Positions 47,823-55,103 of a DNA stretch of 64,000 bases are shown here, piece after piece. The translations under genes and the position numbers were made by a program. Location: assembly GCA_934573935.1 (NCBI GenBank), contig CAKTMO010000003.1, positions 53,127 to 117,126 on the forward strand. The letters are read 5' to 3'. The notes under the pieces are model-generated. The model worked only from the letters and a program-made list of their open reading frames with translations. It was not told the origin of the DNA and did no database searches. Positions within the stretch are counted from its first letter, which is position 1, and each line of letters begins with the position of its first letter. The stretch comes from an uncultured Oscillospiraceae bacterium (GTDB lineage: Bacteria; Bacillota; Clostridia; Oscillospirales; Oscillospiraceae).

Positions 47823-49709
47823 TCACCACAAGCTGCAAAGCAGATCCGTATAGGCGCTGGGATCCTCCAGCGGAAGACCGGCGATCAGCGCGGCCTGGTT
47901 GTACAGGATCTGGGCGTATTTCTTCGCCTTTTCCGGCTCGGTGACGCGGGCGGTCTCCAGCGCCAGAAAGGCGGGATGCTCCACATTCACCTCCAGGATC
48001 CGCTGGGCCTTCATGTTCAGATCGGGCTGGACGACGCTGAAATACTTCTCCATCTCAAAGGTGAGCCCCTGCCCGCTGGACAGGCACACGGGATGGGTCT
48101 TCAGCCGTGTGCTGGCCTTGACCTGCGCCACCTGATCCCCCAGCGACTCCTTGATGAAGGCAAGGGTCTCCTGCTGGCTGTCCGTCTCGTCCACCTTGGG
48201 GGCGTCGGGCAGCTCCAGATCGCCGTCAGTTACGCTGCGGAAGGGCTTGTCCCGATACTGCCCGAACAGCTCCGGCAGGAAGGCGTCGGTGCTGTCGGTG
48301 AAATAGAGCATCTCGTAGTCGTGCTCCTTCACCAGCTCCGTCTGGGGCAGGTGATCCACAGCGGAGACGCTTTCACCGGCGGCGTAGTAAATGTACTTCT
48401 GTCCCTCCGGCATGCGGTCCACGTACTCATCCAGCGTGACCAGCTTTTGCTCACGGGAGGAGTAGAACAGCAGCAGCTCCTGCACCTTCTCCCGATCAAC
48501 GCCGTAGTTGTTCAGGGCGCACAGCTTCAGCTGGCGGCCATAGCTGCGGTAGATGGCCTCATAGGCCTCCCGCTCGTCCTTCAGCATCCGCAGCAGCTCC
48601 GCCTTGATCTTCTTCTCCAGATTGGCGGCAATGATCTTCAGCTGCCGGTCGTGCTGTAAAAGCTCGCGGGAGATGTTCAGACTCAGATCGGGGGAGTCCA
48701 CCACGCCCCGAACGAAGTTGAAATACTCCGGCAGCAGATCGGCGCAGTGATCCATGATCATCACGCCGGAGCTGTACAGCTGCAGACCGGGCTTGAAATC
48801 CTCGGTAAAGTACAGGTTGGGCATGCGGGAGGGGATGAACAGCAGCGCCTTATAGGTCACCGCGCCCTCCACCGATGCGGTGATGACCGACTGGGGCGGC
48901 GCCTGCTCGCCGAAGCGCTGGCGGTAAAAGGCATCGTACTCCTCCTTGCTGACCTCGCTCTTCTTCCGCTGCCACAGGGGCACCATGGAGTTCAGAGTCT
49001 CCCATTCCGTCACGTCCTCATACTCCGGCTTGTCGTCGGGGCTGCCGTCCTTCCGGCGGGAGTGGGTGGTCAGCATGCGGATGGGGAAGCGGATGTAGTC
49101 GCTGTACTTCTTCACCAGCTGCTTCAGGTCATACTGCCGCAGATAGCGGCTGTATTCGTCCGGTTCCTCCTCGCTGTCGGGCTTGATGTGCAGGATGATG
49201 TCGGTGCCCACGCCCTCCCGCTCACAGGGCTGGATGGTGTAGCCGTCCACACCGGCGGACTGCCAGCGGTAGGCCTGGTCGCAGCCGTATTTCCGCGTGA
49301 CCACGGTGATCTGGTCGGCCACCATAAAGGCGGAGTAAAAGCCCACGCCGAACTGCCCGATGATGTCGGTGTCGGGGGCCTCCTTGCCCTCCAGCTCCGC
49401 CTTGAACTGGAAGCTGCCGCTGTTGGCGATCACGCCCAGATGGTGCTCCAGATCGCTCTCGTCCATGCCGATGCCGTTGTCGCTGACGGTCAGCGTGCGG
49501 TTGGCCTCGTCAACGGTCAGGATGATGCGGAAGTCGTCGCGGTTCATCCCCACCTGGTCGTCCGTCAGGCTGAGATAGCACAGCTTGTCGATGGCGTCGG
49601 AGGCGTTGGAGATCAGCTCCCGCAGAAAGATCTCCTTGTGGGTATAGATGGAGTGGATCATCAGATCCAGCAGCCGCTTGGATTCCGCCTTGAATTGCTT
49701 TTTGCTCAT
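47823..49709 (-). CDS. htpG: Chaperone protein HtpG (Hsp90)
   Basis: This 628-residue Hsp90 is complete. The GHKL ATPase domain has ELISNASDAIDKL, DNGIGMDESDL and IGQFGVGFYSAFMVA. The middle domain has the catalytic Arg region (NISRELLQHDRQLKII), and the C-terminal dimerisation domain follows. It is an ATP-driven chaperone of the cytoplasm. A weak promoter (TTACCT, 17 bp, TATTAC at 49739-49767 on the minus strand) lies upstream. No CIRCE or CtsR box is visible. A short CCCCTTGTGTAAAGGGGG repeat occurs at 49771-49788. Confidence 0.96.
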   Translation of the reverse strand: MSKKQFKAESKRLLDLMIHSIYTHKEIFLRELISNASDAIDKLCYLSLTDDQVGMNRDDFRIILTVDEANRTLTVSDNGIGMDESDLEHHLGVIANSGSFQFKAELEGKEAPDTDIIGQFGVGFYSAFMVADQITVVTRKYGCDQAYRWQSAGVDGYTIQPCEREGVGTDIILHIKPDSEEEPDEYSRYLRQYDLKQLVKKYSDYIRFPIRMLTTHSRRKDGSPDDKPEYEDVTEWETLNSMVPLWQRKKSEVSKEEYDAFYRQRFGEQAPPQSVITASVEGAVTYKALLFIPSRMPNLYFTEDFKPGLQLYSSGVMIMDHCADLLPEYFNFVRGVVDSPDLSLNISRELLQHDRQLKIIAANLEKKIKAELLRMLKDEREAYEAIYRSYGRQLKLCALNNYGVDREKVQELLLFYSSREQKLVTLDEYVDRMPEGQKYIYYAAGESVSAVDHLPQTELVKEHDYEMLYFTDSTDAFLPELFGQYRDKPFRSVTDGDLELPDAPKVDETDSQQETLAFIKESLGDQVAQVKASTRLKTHPVCLSSGQGLTFEMEKYFSVVQPDLNMKAQRILEVNVEHPAFLALETARVTEPEKAKKYAQILYNQAALIAGLPLEDPSAYTDLLCSLW

Positions 49710-49826
49710 GAATATCGTCCTTTCTGTGAAAAACCAATGTAATAAACATTACCATTTGCACAGGTAAAGGCCCCCTTGTGTAAAGGGGGCTGTCACCGAA
49801 GGTGACTGAGGGATTGTTACATAATG

Positions 49827-50009
49827 TTATTCTTTCTCCCGCTTCTTCTCGTTGGCGCGGGTGATGACCCAGCCCACGGCTGTCAGGGCGGTCATGGTGC
49901 CGTAGATCACGGCAAGGGCCTTGCCCAGCGGGACCAGCTTGGGTAGCAGTTTTCCCGCGGCGCGCGCCGCCTTTTCCCCCGCGTTGGCGATGGTTTTCAT
50001 ATTGGGCAT
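49827..50009 (-). CDS. Small membrane protein (hypothetical)
   Basis: This 60-residue protein has one hydrophobic segment (LVPLGKALAVIYGTMTALTAVGWVI) and basic ends (EKKREKE). Not recognised. It follows the CsoR-like gene by 38 bases on the same strand and is probably co-transcribed; an effect on metal transport is possible but unsupported. Confidence 0.55.
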   Translation of the reverse strand: MPNMKTIANAGEKAARAAGKLLPKLVPLGKALAVIYGTMTALTAVGWVITRANEKKREKE

Positions 50010-50047
50010 GATCTCACCTCTTTTTCGTCGGTAATGTCCGGCGGCCG

Positions 50048-50374
50048 TCAGCGCATAAAGCGGTCGATGGCGTCGTTCAGGCTGTCGATGGCGGCGGTGT
50101 CGCCGTCCTCCATCGCGTCCACGATGCAGTGGGCGATGTGATCCTTCAGGATCACACGGCCCGTGGAGTTCAGCGCCGAGATCACCGCGGACAGCTGCAC
50201 CAGCACCGCCGAGCAGTCCTCGCCCCGCTCCACCATCCGGCGCACGGCGTCCAGATGCCCCTGGGCGCGGCTGAGCCGGTTCAGCACCGCCTTGGTGTGG
50301 GCGTGGGAATGGGTGTGGCCGTGGCCGTCACCGTGGGTGTGGGTGGTTCCGTCGGCGTGGGTGTGTTCAGACAT
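50048..50374 (-). CDS. CsoR/RcnR family metal-sensing repressor with His-rich N-terminal tail
   Basis: This 108-residue protein has a 27-residue His-rich head (EHTHADGTTHTHGDGHGHTH). A CsoR-type four-helix core follows (LNRLSRAQGHLDAVRRMVERGEDC, ending in DAMEDGDTAAIDSLNDAI). The ligand positions read Cys (GEDC), His (DHIAHC first His) and Cys (four residues on), as in copper-sensing CsoR. The His head is unusual and suggests Ni or Co binding. It is a tetrameric DNA-binding repressor that leaves DNA on metal binding. Promoter at 50409-50437. Confidence 0.88.
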   Translation of the reverse strand: MSEHTHADGTTHTHGDGHGHTHSHAHTKAVLNRLSRAQGHLDAVRRMVERGEDCSAVLVQLSAVISALNSTGRVILKDHIAHCIVDAMEDGDTAAIDSLNDAIDRFMR

Positions 50375-50408
50375 GGGGCATCGCTCCTTCGGTCTGGTAT
50401 TTGTCTAT

Positions 50409-50437
50409 ATGATACCGCAAACGCGGCCTTTTTGCAA
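50409..50437 (-). promoter_or_regulatory. Promoter of the CsoR-like gene
   Basis: TTGCAA, 17 bp, TATCAT on the minus strand. Confidence 0.65.
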
Positions 50438-50540
50438 GAGCGGCCTGCATACGCCTGTTGGCTCCTCTGCGTTTTTCCCAAGATTTTCCATAAAAATCCC
50501 GTCATTCTCCACAAAATACACGGAAAACAGGAAAACCACC

Positions 50541-50568
50541 TTGCATTTTTCGCGGGAGGTGTTAAACT
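50541..50568 (+). promoter_or_regulatory. Probable promoter of the SipW/TasA-type surface gene
   Basis: TTGCAT (50541-50546), 16 bp, TAAACT (50563-50568). Confidence 0.55.
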
Positions 50569-50577
50569 AAATATATC

Positions 50578-50790
50578 ATTGCCAAAACCTATAGGTTTTG
50601 CGCTTTTTTCTGAAAGAAAAAAGCGTGGAAAACCCAGACCCCTCGTGCATAACGGCTGCGGCAGCGCCGCGGCCTTGTGTGCCCGTCCTCCGTCTCCGGA
50701 CAGGCAGGGCGGGCGATACCGCGGCGCCGCCGCGTCATGCCGGAGCGGCGGCGTGTACCCTCACCGGCAAATCTATTTTTATTGGGGAGG
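50578..50790 (+). promoter_or_regulatory. Long structured leader, type unknown
   Basis: It holds the palindrome AAAACCTATAGGTTTT (50584-50599), the hairpin CGCTTTTTTC/GAAAAAAGCG (50601-50625) and a large stem GCGCCGCGG/CCGCGGCGC (50664-50672/50719-50727). That stem encloses GCCCGTCCT/AGGGCGGGC and GTC-TCCG-GAC. A GC-rich hairpin follows. It does not match a c-di-GMP, SAM or other riboswitch I know, and no intrinsic terminator is seen. Confidence 0.5.
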
Positions 50791-50798
50791 ACATACAT

Positions 50799-52613
50799 AT
50801 GTCAACCAAAAAAGCGACCAAACGGGCATTGCTGACCAGCATCCTGGCCATCTGCCTCTGCCTGGTCATGCTCATCGGCTCCACCTTCGCGTGGTTCACC
50901 GACACCGCCAGCACCAGCGTCAACAAGATCCAGTCCGGTACGCTGGACGTGGCGCTGGAGATGAAGGATGCCACAGTAACAGAAAATGATGGCTGGGTCA
51001 ATGCCGAAAAGAAGACCTTGAAGTGGGTCAAGAAAGCAGACGGTACAGCTATCGCAGATCAGGAAAAGATTCTTTGGGAGCCTGGCTGCACCTACCAGCT
51101 TCAGCCTATCCGCGTCAAGAACGACGGCAATCTGGCCCTGAAGTATAAGATCGAGATCACCGGTATTGTGGGCGATGTCGGCTTGAATAAGGTCATCGAC
51201 TGGAAAATCAATGGCGAGGATATTGCCCTGACCGAACAGCACTTGATTGCGGGTGCGGTGTCTGACCCGCTGGTTATTACCGGCCATATGCAGGAATCTG
51301 CCAATAACGATTATCAGAACCTGACCATTGATGGTATCGCCATCACCGTTTACGCCACGCAGGACACCGTGGAGAACGACAGCTTCACCAATCGCTATGA
51401 CGAGAACGCCACCTATCCCATGGCTACGCTCTCCAAGATCGAAGCGACGATGACTGCGACCGGCGAGAATTATACCTACACCAACACCGGCGCTACCATC
51501 AAGGTCGTTGTTCCCAAGACCGCTGTTACGCTTGAAGTCGGTAAGGAAGCACCGACTGTCACGGTCGAGCCGACAAAGGCCAATGATACGGCCGCTACTG
51601 CTATCGCGGCGGCTGGCAAGGATGCTGTGGCCTATGATATCAAGGTCAGCGATGTGACTGACGGAAATACGAACGCGATCGAAGTCAGCCTGTTTATCGG
51701 AAAGAATCTGGATGGCGTAGTTGTGTATCACGAAGGCGACGCCATGGACCCCAACGACTATTCGTATGATGCGGCAACAGGTTTCGTGACCATCAAGACC
51801 ACTTCTTTCTCCGTCTTTACCTTTGCCTTTAACGTCCCTGCCGCTATGCTCAAGGGCGTGGCGTATGATACCTTGGCAGAAGCCATCGGTGCCGCTCAGG
51901 ATGGTGACACGGTTGTGCTGATGAAGAATTCAAGCGGAAATGGTATTGTTGTTAAAACGGGTACATTTGCCAATGCCGGTCTGACTGTCAATTTTAATGG
52001 TCATACCTACATGGTCGGTGGTGTGCTGGTTGGCAGTGCCGGTACTGGTACTAATGCGTTCCAGCTGCTGCAGGGCAATAAGATCACCTTTAAAAACGGC
52101 AGCATTGCCGGTGTGACTGAGAATACCAAGCCTGCCGAGGATACCCCCGATTGGCATGGCGCTCCTGCTATGGTGATCCAGAATTATTGCGACCTGACGC
52201 TGGATAGCATGACCATAACGGGCGGTGATGAGACTGTCTATACCATGTCCAACAATAATGGTATCATCGTTATCAATAATACCACCATTAACGCTGGCGG
52301 CGCAAAGGGTTATAGCTATGGTCCGTATGCCTTTGATGTTTGCCGATATAGCAGCTATCCCTCTGTTAACGTGACGGTTAGGGGTAACAGCGTCATTAAC
52401 GGCAATGTGGAAGTCAGCGGTGAGATTGGTGAAGGTCAGAGCCGTCAACTGACCATCGAGAACGGTACGTTCAACGGCAAGTTCGTGGTTTCGAATACCC
52501 CCCACAATATCGTCATCAAGGGCGGCACTTTCAGTAGCGATCCTACTGCCTATCTGGCCGAAGGCTTCGTAGCGAATCAGAACGGAAACACTTGGACCGT
52601 CACCGCCCAGTAA
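50799..52613 (+). CDS. SipW-dependent TasA-type surface protein with beta-helix C-terminal half
   Basis: This 604-residue protein has the special signal peptide of TasA/camelysin proteins (ALLTSILAICLCLVMLIGST then FAWFTDTAST), cut by SipW-type signal peptidase. Residues 35-220 form a TasA-like beta domain (SGTLDVALEMKD, YQLQPIRVKNDGNLALKYKI). A linker follows, then a beta-helix region (about 350-604: GTFANAGLTVNFNGHTYMVG, LTLDSMTITGG, VNVTVRGNSVING) that ends in the GGTFSSDPTAYLAEGFVA module. No C-terminal anchor. No sipW gene is in the window. Possible matrix or fibre component. ATG at 50799 behind GGGGAGGA. Confidence 0.8.
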   Translation: MSTKKATKRALLTSILAICLCLVMLIGSTFAWFTDTASTSVNKIQSGTLDVALEMKDATVTENDGWVNAEKKTLKWVKKADGTAIADQEKILWEPGCTYQLQPIRVKNDGNLALKYKIEITGIVGDVGLNKVIDWKINGEDIALTEQHLIAGAVSDPLVITGHMQESANNDYQNLTIDGIAITVYATQDTVENDSFTNRYDENATYPMATLSKIEATMTATGENYTYTNTGATIKVVVPKTAVTLEVGKEAPTVTVEPTKANDTAATAIAAAGKDAVAYDIKVSDVTDGNTNAIEVSLFIGKNLDGVVVYHEGDAMDPNDYSYDAATGFVTIKTTSFSVFTFAFNVPAAMLKGVAYDTLAEAIGAAQDGDTVVLMKNSSGNGIVVKTGTFANAGLTVNFNGHTYMVGGVLVGSAGTGTNAFQLLQGNKITFKNGSIAGVTENTKPAEDTPDWHGAPAMVIQNYCDLTLDSMTITGGDETVYTMSNNNGIIVINNTTINAGGAKGYSYGPYAFDVCRYSSYPSVNVTVRGNSVINGNVEVSGEIGEGQSRQLTIENGTFNGKFVVSNTPHNIVIKGGTFSSDPTAYLAEGFVANQNGNTWTVTAQ

Positions 52614-52696
52614 CCCCACCCCCCACAAAAAAATCACTCCCCCACGGCTACAGCCTCATAGGTACACAATGTGGCCCAAGGGCAACCGATGCGAAA

Positions 52697-52730
52697 ATAG
52701 CGGCATGCAAGTGCATGCCGCTATCATTTT
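52697..52730 (+). terminator. Terminator of the TasA-type gene
   Basis: ATAGCGGCATGC / GCATGCCGCTAT stem, tail CATTTT. Confidence 0.8.
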
Positions 52731-52756
52731 AATGGCCAGTTATGCTTGACCAGCCA

Positions 52757-53191
52757 TTACTCCCCCACATCTTCGGCGTCAATGAATATTGTCGCAGCTT
52801 GAATCGGAACAGGCAGATGGCTGGATTTGGCGGCCTGCATCACAGCACTTGTCAAATCAGTGTAGCAGGGCTTGTCCGTCTTTACCACGGTTATGCTCTT
52901 CACGTCGTTATGCAGCAGTATTTCGCTGAGTTTTGTCATGATGTCAAAATCAGATTCTGTGCAGCACGTCAGGACAACCTTTCCACCGGCATAGGCTCTG
53001 TGGAAATTGGGGTAGGCAAAGGCACTGCAATCTGCCGCGATTAGCAGATGCGCCCGATGGTAATAGGGTGATACGATCGGCGCTTTCCAAAGCTTGATGG
53101 GCCACTGTTTCAGCTCGCTGCTCTGGCCCTCAAATTCTGTTGGATCAAAGTCGTTGAAATTCTTCCACGGGTCAAAATCCTTCGTGATCAC
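52757..53191 (-). CDS. Ferredoxin-associated domain protein (stand-alone)
   Basis: This 144-residue protein has the pattern WPIKLWKAPIVSPYYHRAHL, LIAADCSAFAYPNFHRAY and GGKVVLTCCTESDFD. KLSEILLHNDVKSITVVKTD follows. This is the C-terminal domain of a 4Fe-4S ferredoxin-type protein of gut anaerobes, here without the ferredoxin part. The Cys in AADC, TCC and KPC could bind metal or a cluster. Start is GTG at 53191 behind GAGGAGG. It is the third gene of the His-rich - CsoR - ferredoxin-like unit, so it is probably controlled by the metal sensor. Confidence 0.65.
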   Translation of the reverse strand: MITKDFDPWKNFNDFDPTEFEGQSSELKQWPIKLWKAPIVSPYYHRAHLLIAADCSAFAYPNFHRAYAGGKVVLTCCTESDFDIMTKLSEILLHNDVKSITVVKTDKPCYTDLTSAVMQAAKSSHLPVPIQAATIFIDAEDVGE

Positions 53192-53203
53192 AGTGGCTCC
53201 TCC

Positions 53204-53485
53204 TCAAAGAAATTTCTGGATGGCTTTCTGGAATTCTTCAATCGCGGCGGTATCGCCATCCTCTACCGCATGTGTAATACAATGAGTGATATGTTCATTG
53301 ATGATCTGCTTTCCCAGCCCGTTCAGGGCCGAGCGTGCCGCCGCGATTTGTGCCAGCACATCTGCGCAGTCCTCATCGTTGGAGATCATCCGTTTCACAT
53401 ATTCCAGATGTCCGATCACGCGTGAGAGACGGTTCAACTGTCGTCTGACCTCCTGCGGGTCATGATGATGTGTATGTGGTTCCAT
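53204..53485 (-). CDS. CsoR/RcnR family metal-sensing repressor
   Basis: This 93-residue protein has the CsoR core QLNRLSRVIGHLEYVKRMI, DEDCADVLAQIAAARSAL and EHITHCITHAVEDGDTAAIE. The ligand set is Cys, His, Cys, as in the copy at 50.0 kb, plus a shorter His head (EPHTHHHDPQ). Start taken at ATG 53485; GTG at 53494 is possible. It sits between the His-rich gene (12 bases upstream) and the ferredoxin-like gene (12 bases downstream). It probably represses its own operon and perhaps the nickel uptake operon. Confidence 0.85.
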   Translation of the reverse strand: MEPHTHHHDPQEVRRQLNRLSRVIGHLEYVKRMISNDEDCADVLAQIAAARSALNGLGKQIINEHITHCITHAVEDGDTAAIEEFQKAIQKFL

Positions 53486-53497
53486 AGCATACACCCG

Positions 53498-53767
53498 TCA
53501 TGACAGGCAGTCCAGCACCGCCTGAAGCTCCACGTTGGCGGCTTCAAATGAGCCGATGGCGATAGACATCTTCTTGCGAGCCTCTTGTGGCAGAGAGTCC
53601 ATCAGCTCCGCCAGTTCCTCCGCATGGTGCTCATTGTGGTGGATCATGTAAGTCAGCAGCGCTTTGGTCTCTTCCGCCTTTCCCGCTGCGGCGTTCTGGC
53701 CCGAACAGGTATGACTGTGGGGGTACATATGGTCGTGGGCATGCGGATGATCATGTGTATGTTCCAT
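53498..53767 (-). CDS. His-rich metal-binding protein, paralogue 2
   Basis: This 89-residue protein has a His head (MEHTHDHPHAHDHMYPHSHT, about 10 His in 20 residues). Its core is KALLTYMIHHNEHHAEELAEL then an amphipathic helix. The same core with a longer His head occurs at 18066-18389 next to a CooT-like gene. It probably buffers Ni, Co or Zn. ATG at 53767 behind GGAGG. First gene of the unit; its leader carries a strong hairpin at 53813-53854. Confidence 0.75.
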   Translation of the reverse strand: MEHTHDHPHAHDHMYPHSHTCSGQNAAAGKAEETKALLTYMIHHNEHHAEELAELMDSLPQEARKKMSIAIGSFEAANVELQAVLDCLS

Positions 53768-53812
53768 GCTGTGTTCCTCCGTATATGTGAAGTCTCCTCT
53801 GAACATTTTCTA

Positions 53813-53854
53813 AGCAGCAGCGGCGCACGCCTGAGGGATGCGTGCGCCGCTGCT
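53813..53854 (-). promoter_or_regulatory. Hairpin in the leader of the His-rich operon
   Basis: AGCAGCGGCGCACGC / GCGTGCGCCGCTGCT is a 15-bp stem inside the 5' leader, without a T-run. It could be an attenuator or mRNA stabiliser. Confidence 0.5.
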
Positions 53855-53891
53855 CATTTCGTAAAGATTGGGATCATTTACAGATGAGTTG

Positions 53892-53920
53892 AGTATACCA
53901 GAGCGGGCCGCGACTCGGAA
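53892..53920 (-). promoter_or_regulatory. Promoter of the His-rich - CsoR - ferredoxin-like operon
   Basis: TTCCGA, 17 bp, TATACT on the minus strand. Confidence 0.55.
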
Positions 53921-53994
53921 GCCCCTGCGGGGGATGCAATTCTGTCCAAAGTTTTCCAGCGAGATTTGTGTAAGTTTGTATCCCCCCACCCAGC

Positions 53995-54023
53995 TTGTTA
54001 TACGAAAGCAAATCGGCTATACT
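53995..54023 (+). promoter_or_regulatory. Promoter of a candidate small RNA
   Basis: TTGTTA (53995-54000), 17 bp, TATACT (54018-54023), with no gene behind it on this strand. Confidence 0.6.
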
Positions 54024-54029
54024 GAAACC

Positions 54030-54155
54030 AGATCAGGTGCTTATACGCTCAAGCAACTATCAGGTGGGATGTCGAGGGGTTGGCATCCCACCCACCTTAT
54101 TATCCAAAAGGAACAGGCTCTCCGGTGTTTCCGGAGAGCCTGTTCCTTTTGCTAA
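54030..54155 (+). ncRNA. Candidate small RNA
   Basis: A promoter-led stretch of about 125 bases without a reading frame ends in a 20-bp perfect terminator. It contains GCTT/AAGC and GGTGGGATG/CATCCCACC hairpins and the direct repeat TCAGGTG (two copies). It lies opposite the end of the membrane protein operon. Confidence 0.5.
54106..54155. terminator. Bidirectional 20-bp terminator
   Basis: AAAAGGAACAGGCTCTCCGG pairs perfectly with 54131-54150. T-runs lie on both strands, so it also ends the minus-strand genes at 54158-54847. Confidence 0.9.
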
Positions 54156-54157
54156 AA

Positions 54158-54472
54158 TTACTTTTTCTTGCTGAGTGCTGCACGGACAACACCTTTGGGA
54201 TCCTTGATCAGCAGATAGACGATCCAGATGATCATCCCCAGTGCCACAACGGACAGTCCCAGATAGAAATCATTCAGCATATCCGCAGCGGCAGGCGTAA
54301 AGAATTCCGCGCCCAGTTTCACATACTCAAACACGGCATCCACCATCCACATAAGGGACGCACCCCAGTACAGATAGCACAGCACATGGAGTTTCATCTC
54401 ATTCTGCGGCGCGTTCTTATACCAGAGGATCGTGCAGATCAATGCAGCAAACAGGCAGGTCAACAATGTCAT
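54158..54472 (-). CDS. Hypothetical membrane protein (three spans)
   Basis: This 104-residue protein has three hydrophobic segments (MTLLTCLFAALICTILW, HVLCYLYWGASLMWMVDAVF, LGLSVVALGMIIWIVYLLI) and a basic tail. Not recognised. It is 15 bases behind another small membrane protein gene, so they likely work together. Its position between the CsoR unit and the nickel operon suggests, but does not prove, a role in metal response. Confidence 0.65.
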   Translation of the reverse strand: MTLLTCLFAALICTILWYKNAPQNEMKLHVLCYLYWGASLMWMVDAVFEYVKLGAEFFTPAAADMLNDFYLGLSVVALGMIIWIVYLLIKDPKGVVRAALSKKK

Positions 54473-54487
54473 ATGTTCACCCTCCCC

Positions 54488-54847
54488 TTATGCCTGAAGC
54501 TGTGCGGCGGGTTTACGCTTCATCAGATTGTCTGCCACCACGCACATACCGGCCCAGATCACCGTCAGCCAAATGGCCATGGTGCCGCCGACAGAAGCCA
54601 TCTCCTGCAGCATGACGGTGGTCTCCTCCGGATCGGACATTGCCGTAAGGAATGGGAACCATGGCACCACCTCTCCATGCCAGACGTGCTCGAAGCACAG
54701 CAGTGCGCTGCCGCCCCAAAGGAGATTGGACAGCCATTTGAATTTTCTGCCCATGGAGATCTTTTCGGGAGTCTCCTCTTTTTTTGCTGTTTTGGCAACG
54801 ACGGTCGTTACCACCGCTTCAGCTGCGGGAACCAGAAAACAAGCCAT
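54488..54847 (-). CDS. Hypothetical membrane protein (MACFLVPAAEA type)
   Basis: This 119-residue protein starts MACFLVPAAEAVVTTVVAK and has later hydrophobic segments (WLSNLLWGGSALLCFEHVWH, TMAIWLTVIWAGMCVVADNL). The HVWHGEVVPWFPFLTAMSDP part is striking, with His and Trp near the membrane. I do not know a function. Promoter TTGTCA, 17 bp, TACAGT (54880-54908). First gene of a two-gene unit. Confidence 0.65.
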   Translation of the reverse strand: MACFLVPAAEAVVTTVVAKTAKKEETPEKISMGRKFKWLSNLLWGGSALLCFEHVWHGEVVPWFPFLTAMSDPEETTVMLQEMASVGGTMAIWLTVIWAGMCVVADNLMKRKPAAQLQA

Positions 54848-54879
54848 TGCGATTCCTCCTATGTTATTTGGTTGTTACT

Positions 54880-54908
54880 ACTGTAACGCAAAAAAGTGGG
54901 CTTGACAA
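54880..54908 (-). promoter_or_regulatory. Promoter of the two membrane protein genes
   Basis: TTGTCA, 17 bp, TACAGT on the minus strand. An inverted GTTACTACTGTAAC-like repeat overlaps the -10. Confidence 0.6.
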
Positions 54909-55020
54909 ACTCCATAGGGGGTTAATTTTTTGTGATAAAGTCGCTTTTTAATTCTATGAAAGAATACTCGCCAGAGGTCGTATACGGCGCTTTGCACCGC
55001 AAAGGCCAAATCACGCAAGA

Positions 55021-55058
55021 AACACCCGACAGCCGCCAAATGGGCGCTGCCGGGTGTC
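55021..55058 (-). terminator. Terminator candidate of the Nik-type operon
   Basis: ACACCCG-CAGC / GCTG-CGGGTGT stem with a mostly unpaired 12-base loop. Minus-strand tail TTTCTT. Confidence 0.65.
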
Positions 55059-55103
55059 GTTGGGGTTTTGTGTTTCGTAAGATATGCCGAATGCGGCAAA
55101 AGG

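Noticed and set aside
50578..50790. c-di-GMP riboswitch before the TasA-type gene
   Set aside because: The conserved core of the GEMM aptamer and its tetraloop-receptor parts are not found.
50598..50798. N-terminal extension of the TasA-type protein from 50598
   Set aside because: The extension covers the GC-rich structured leader; the SipW-type signal and ribosome site fix the start at 50799.
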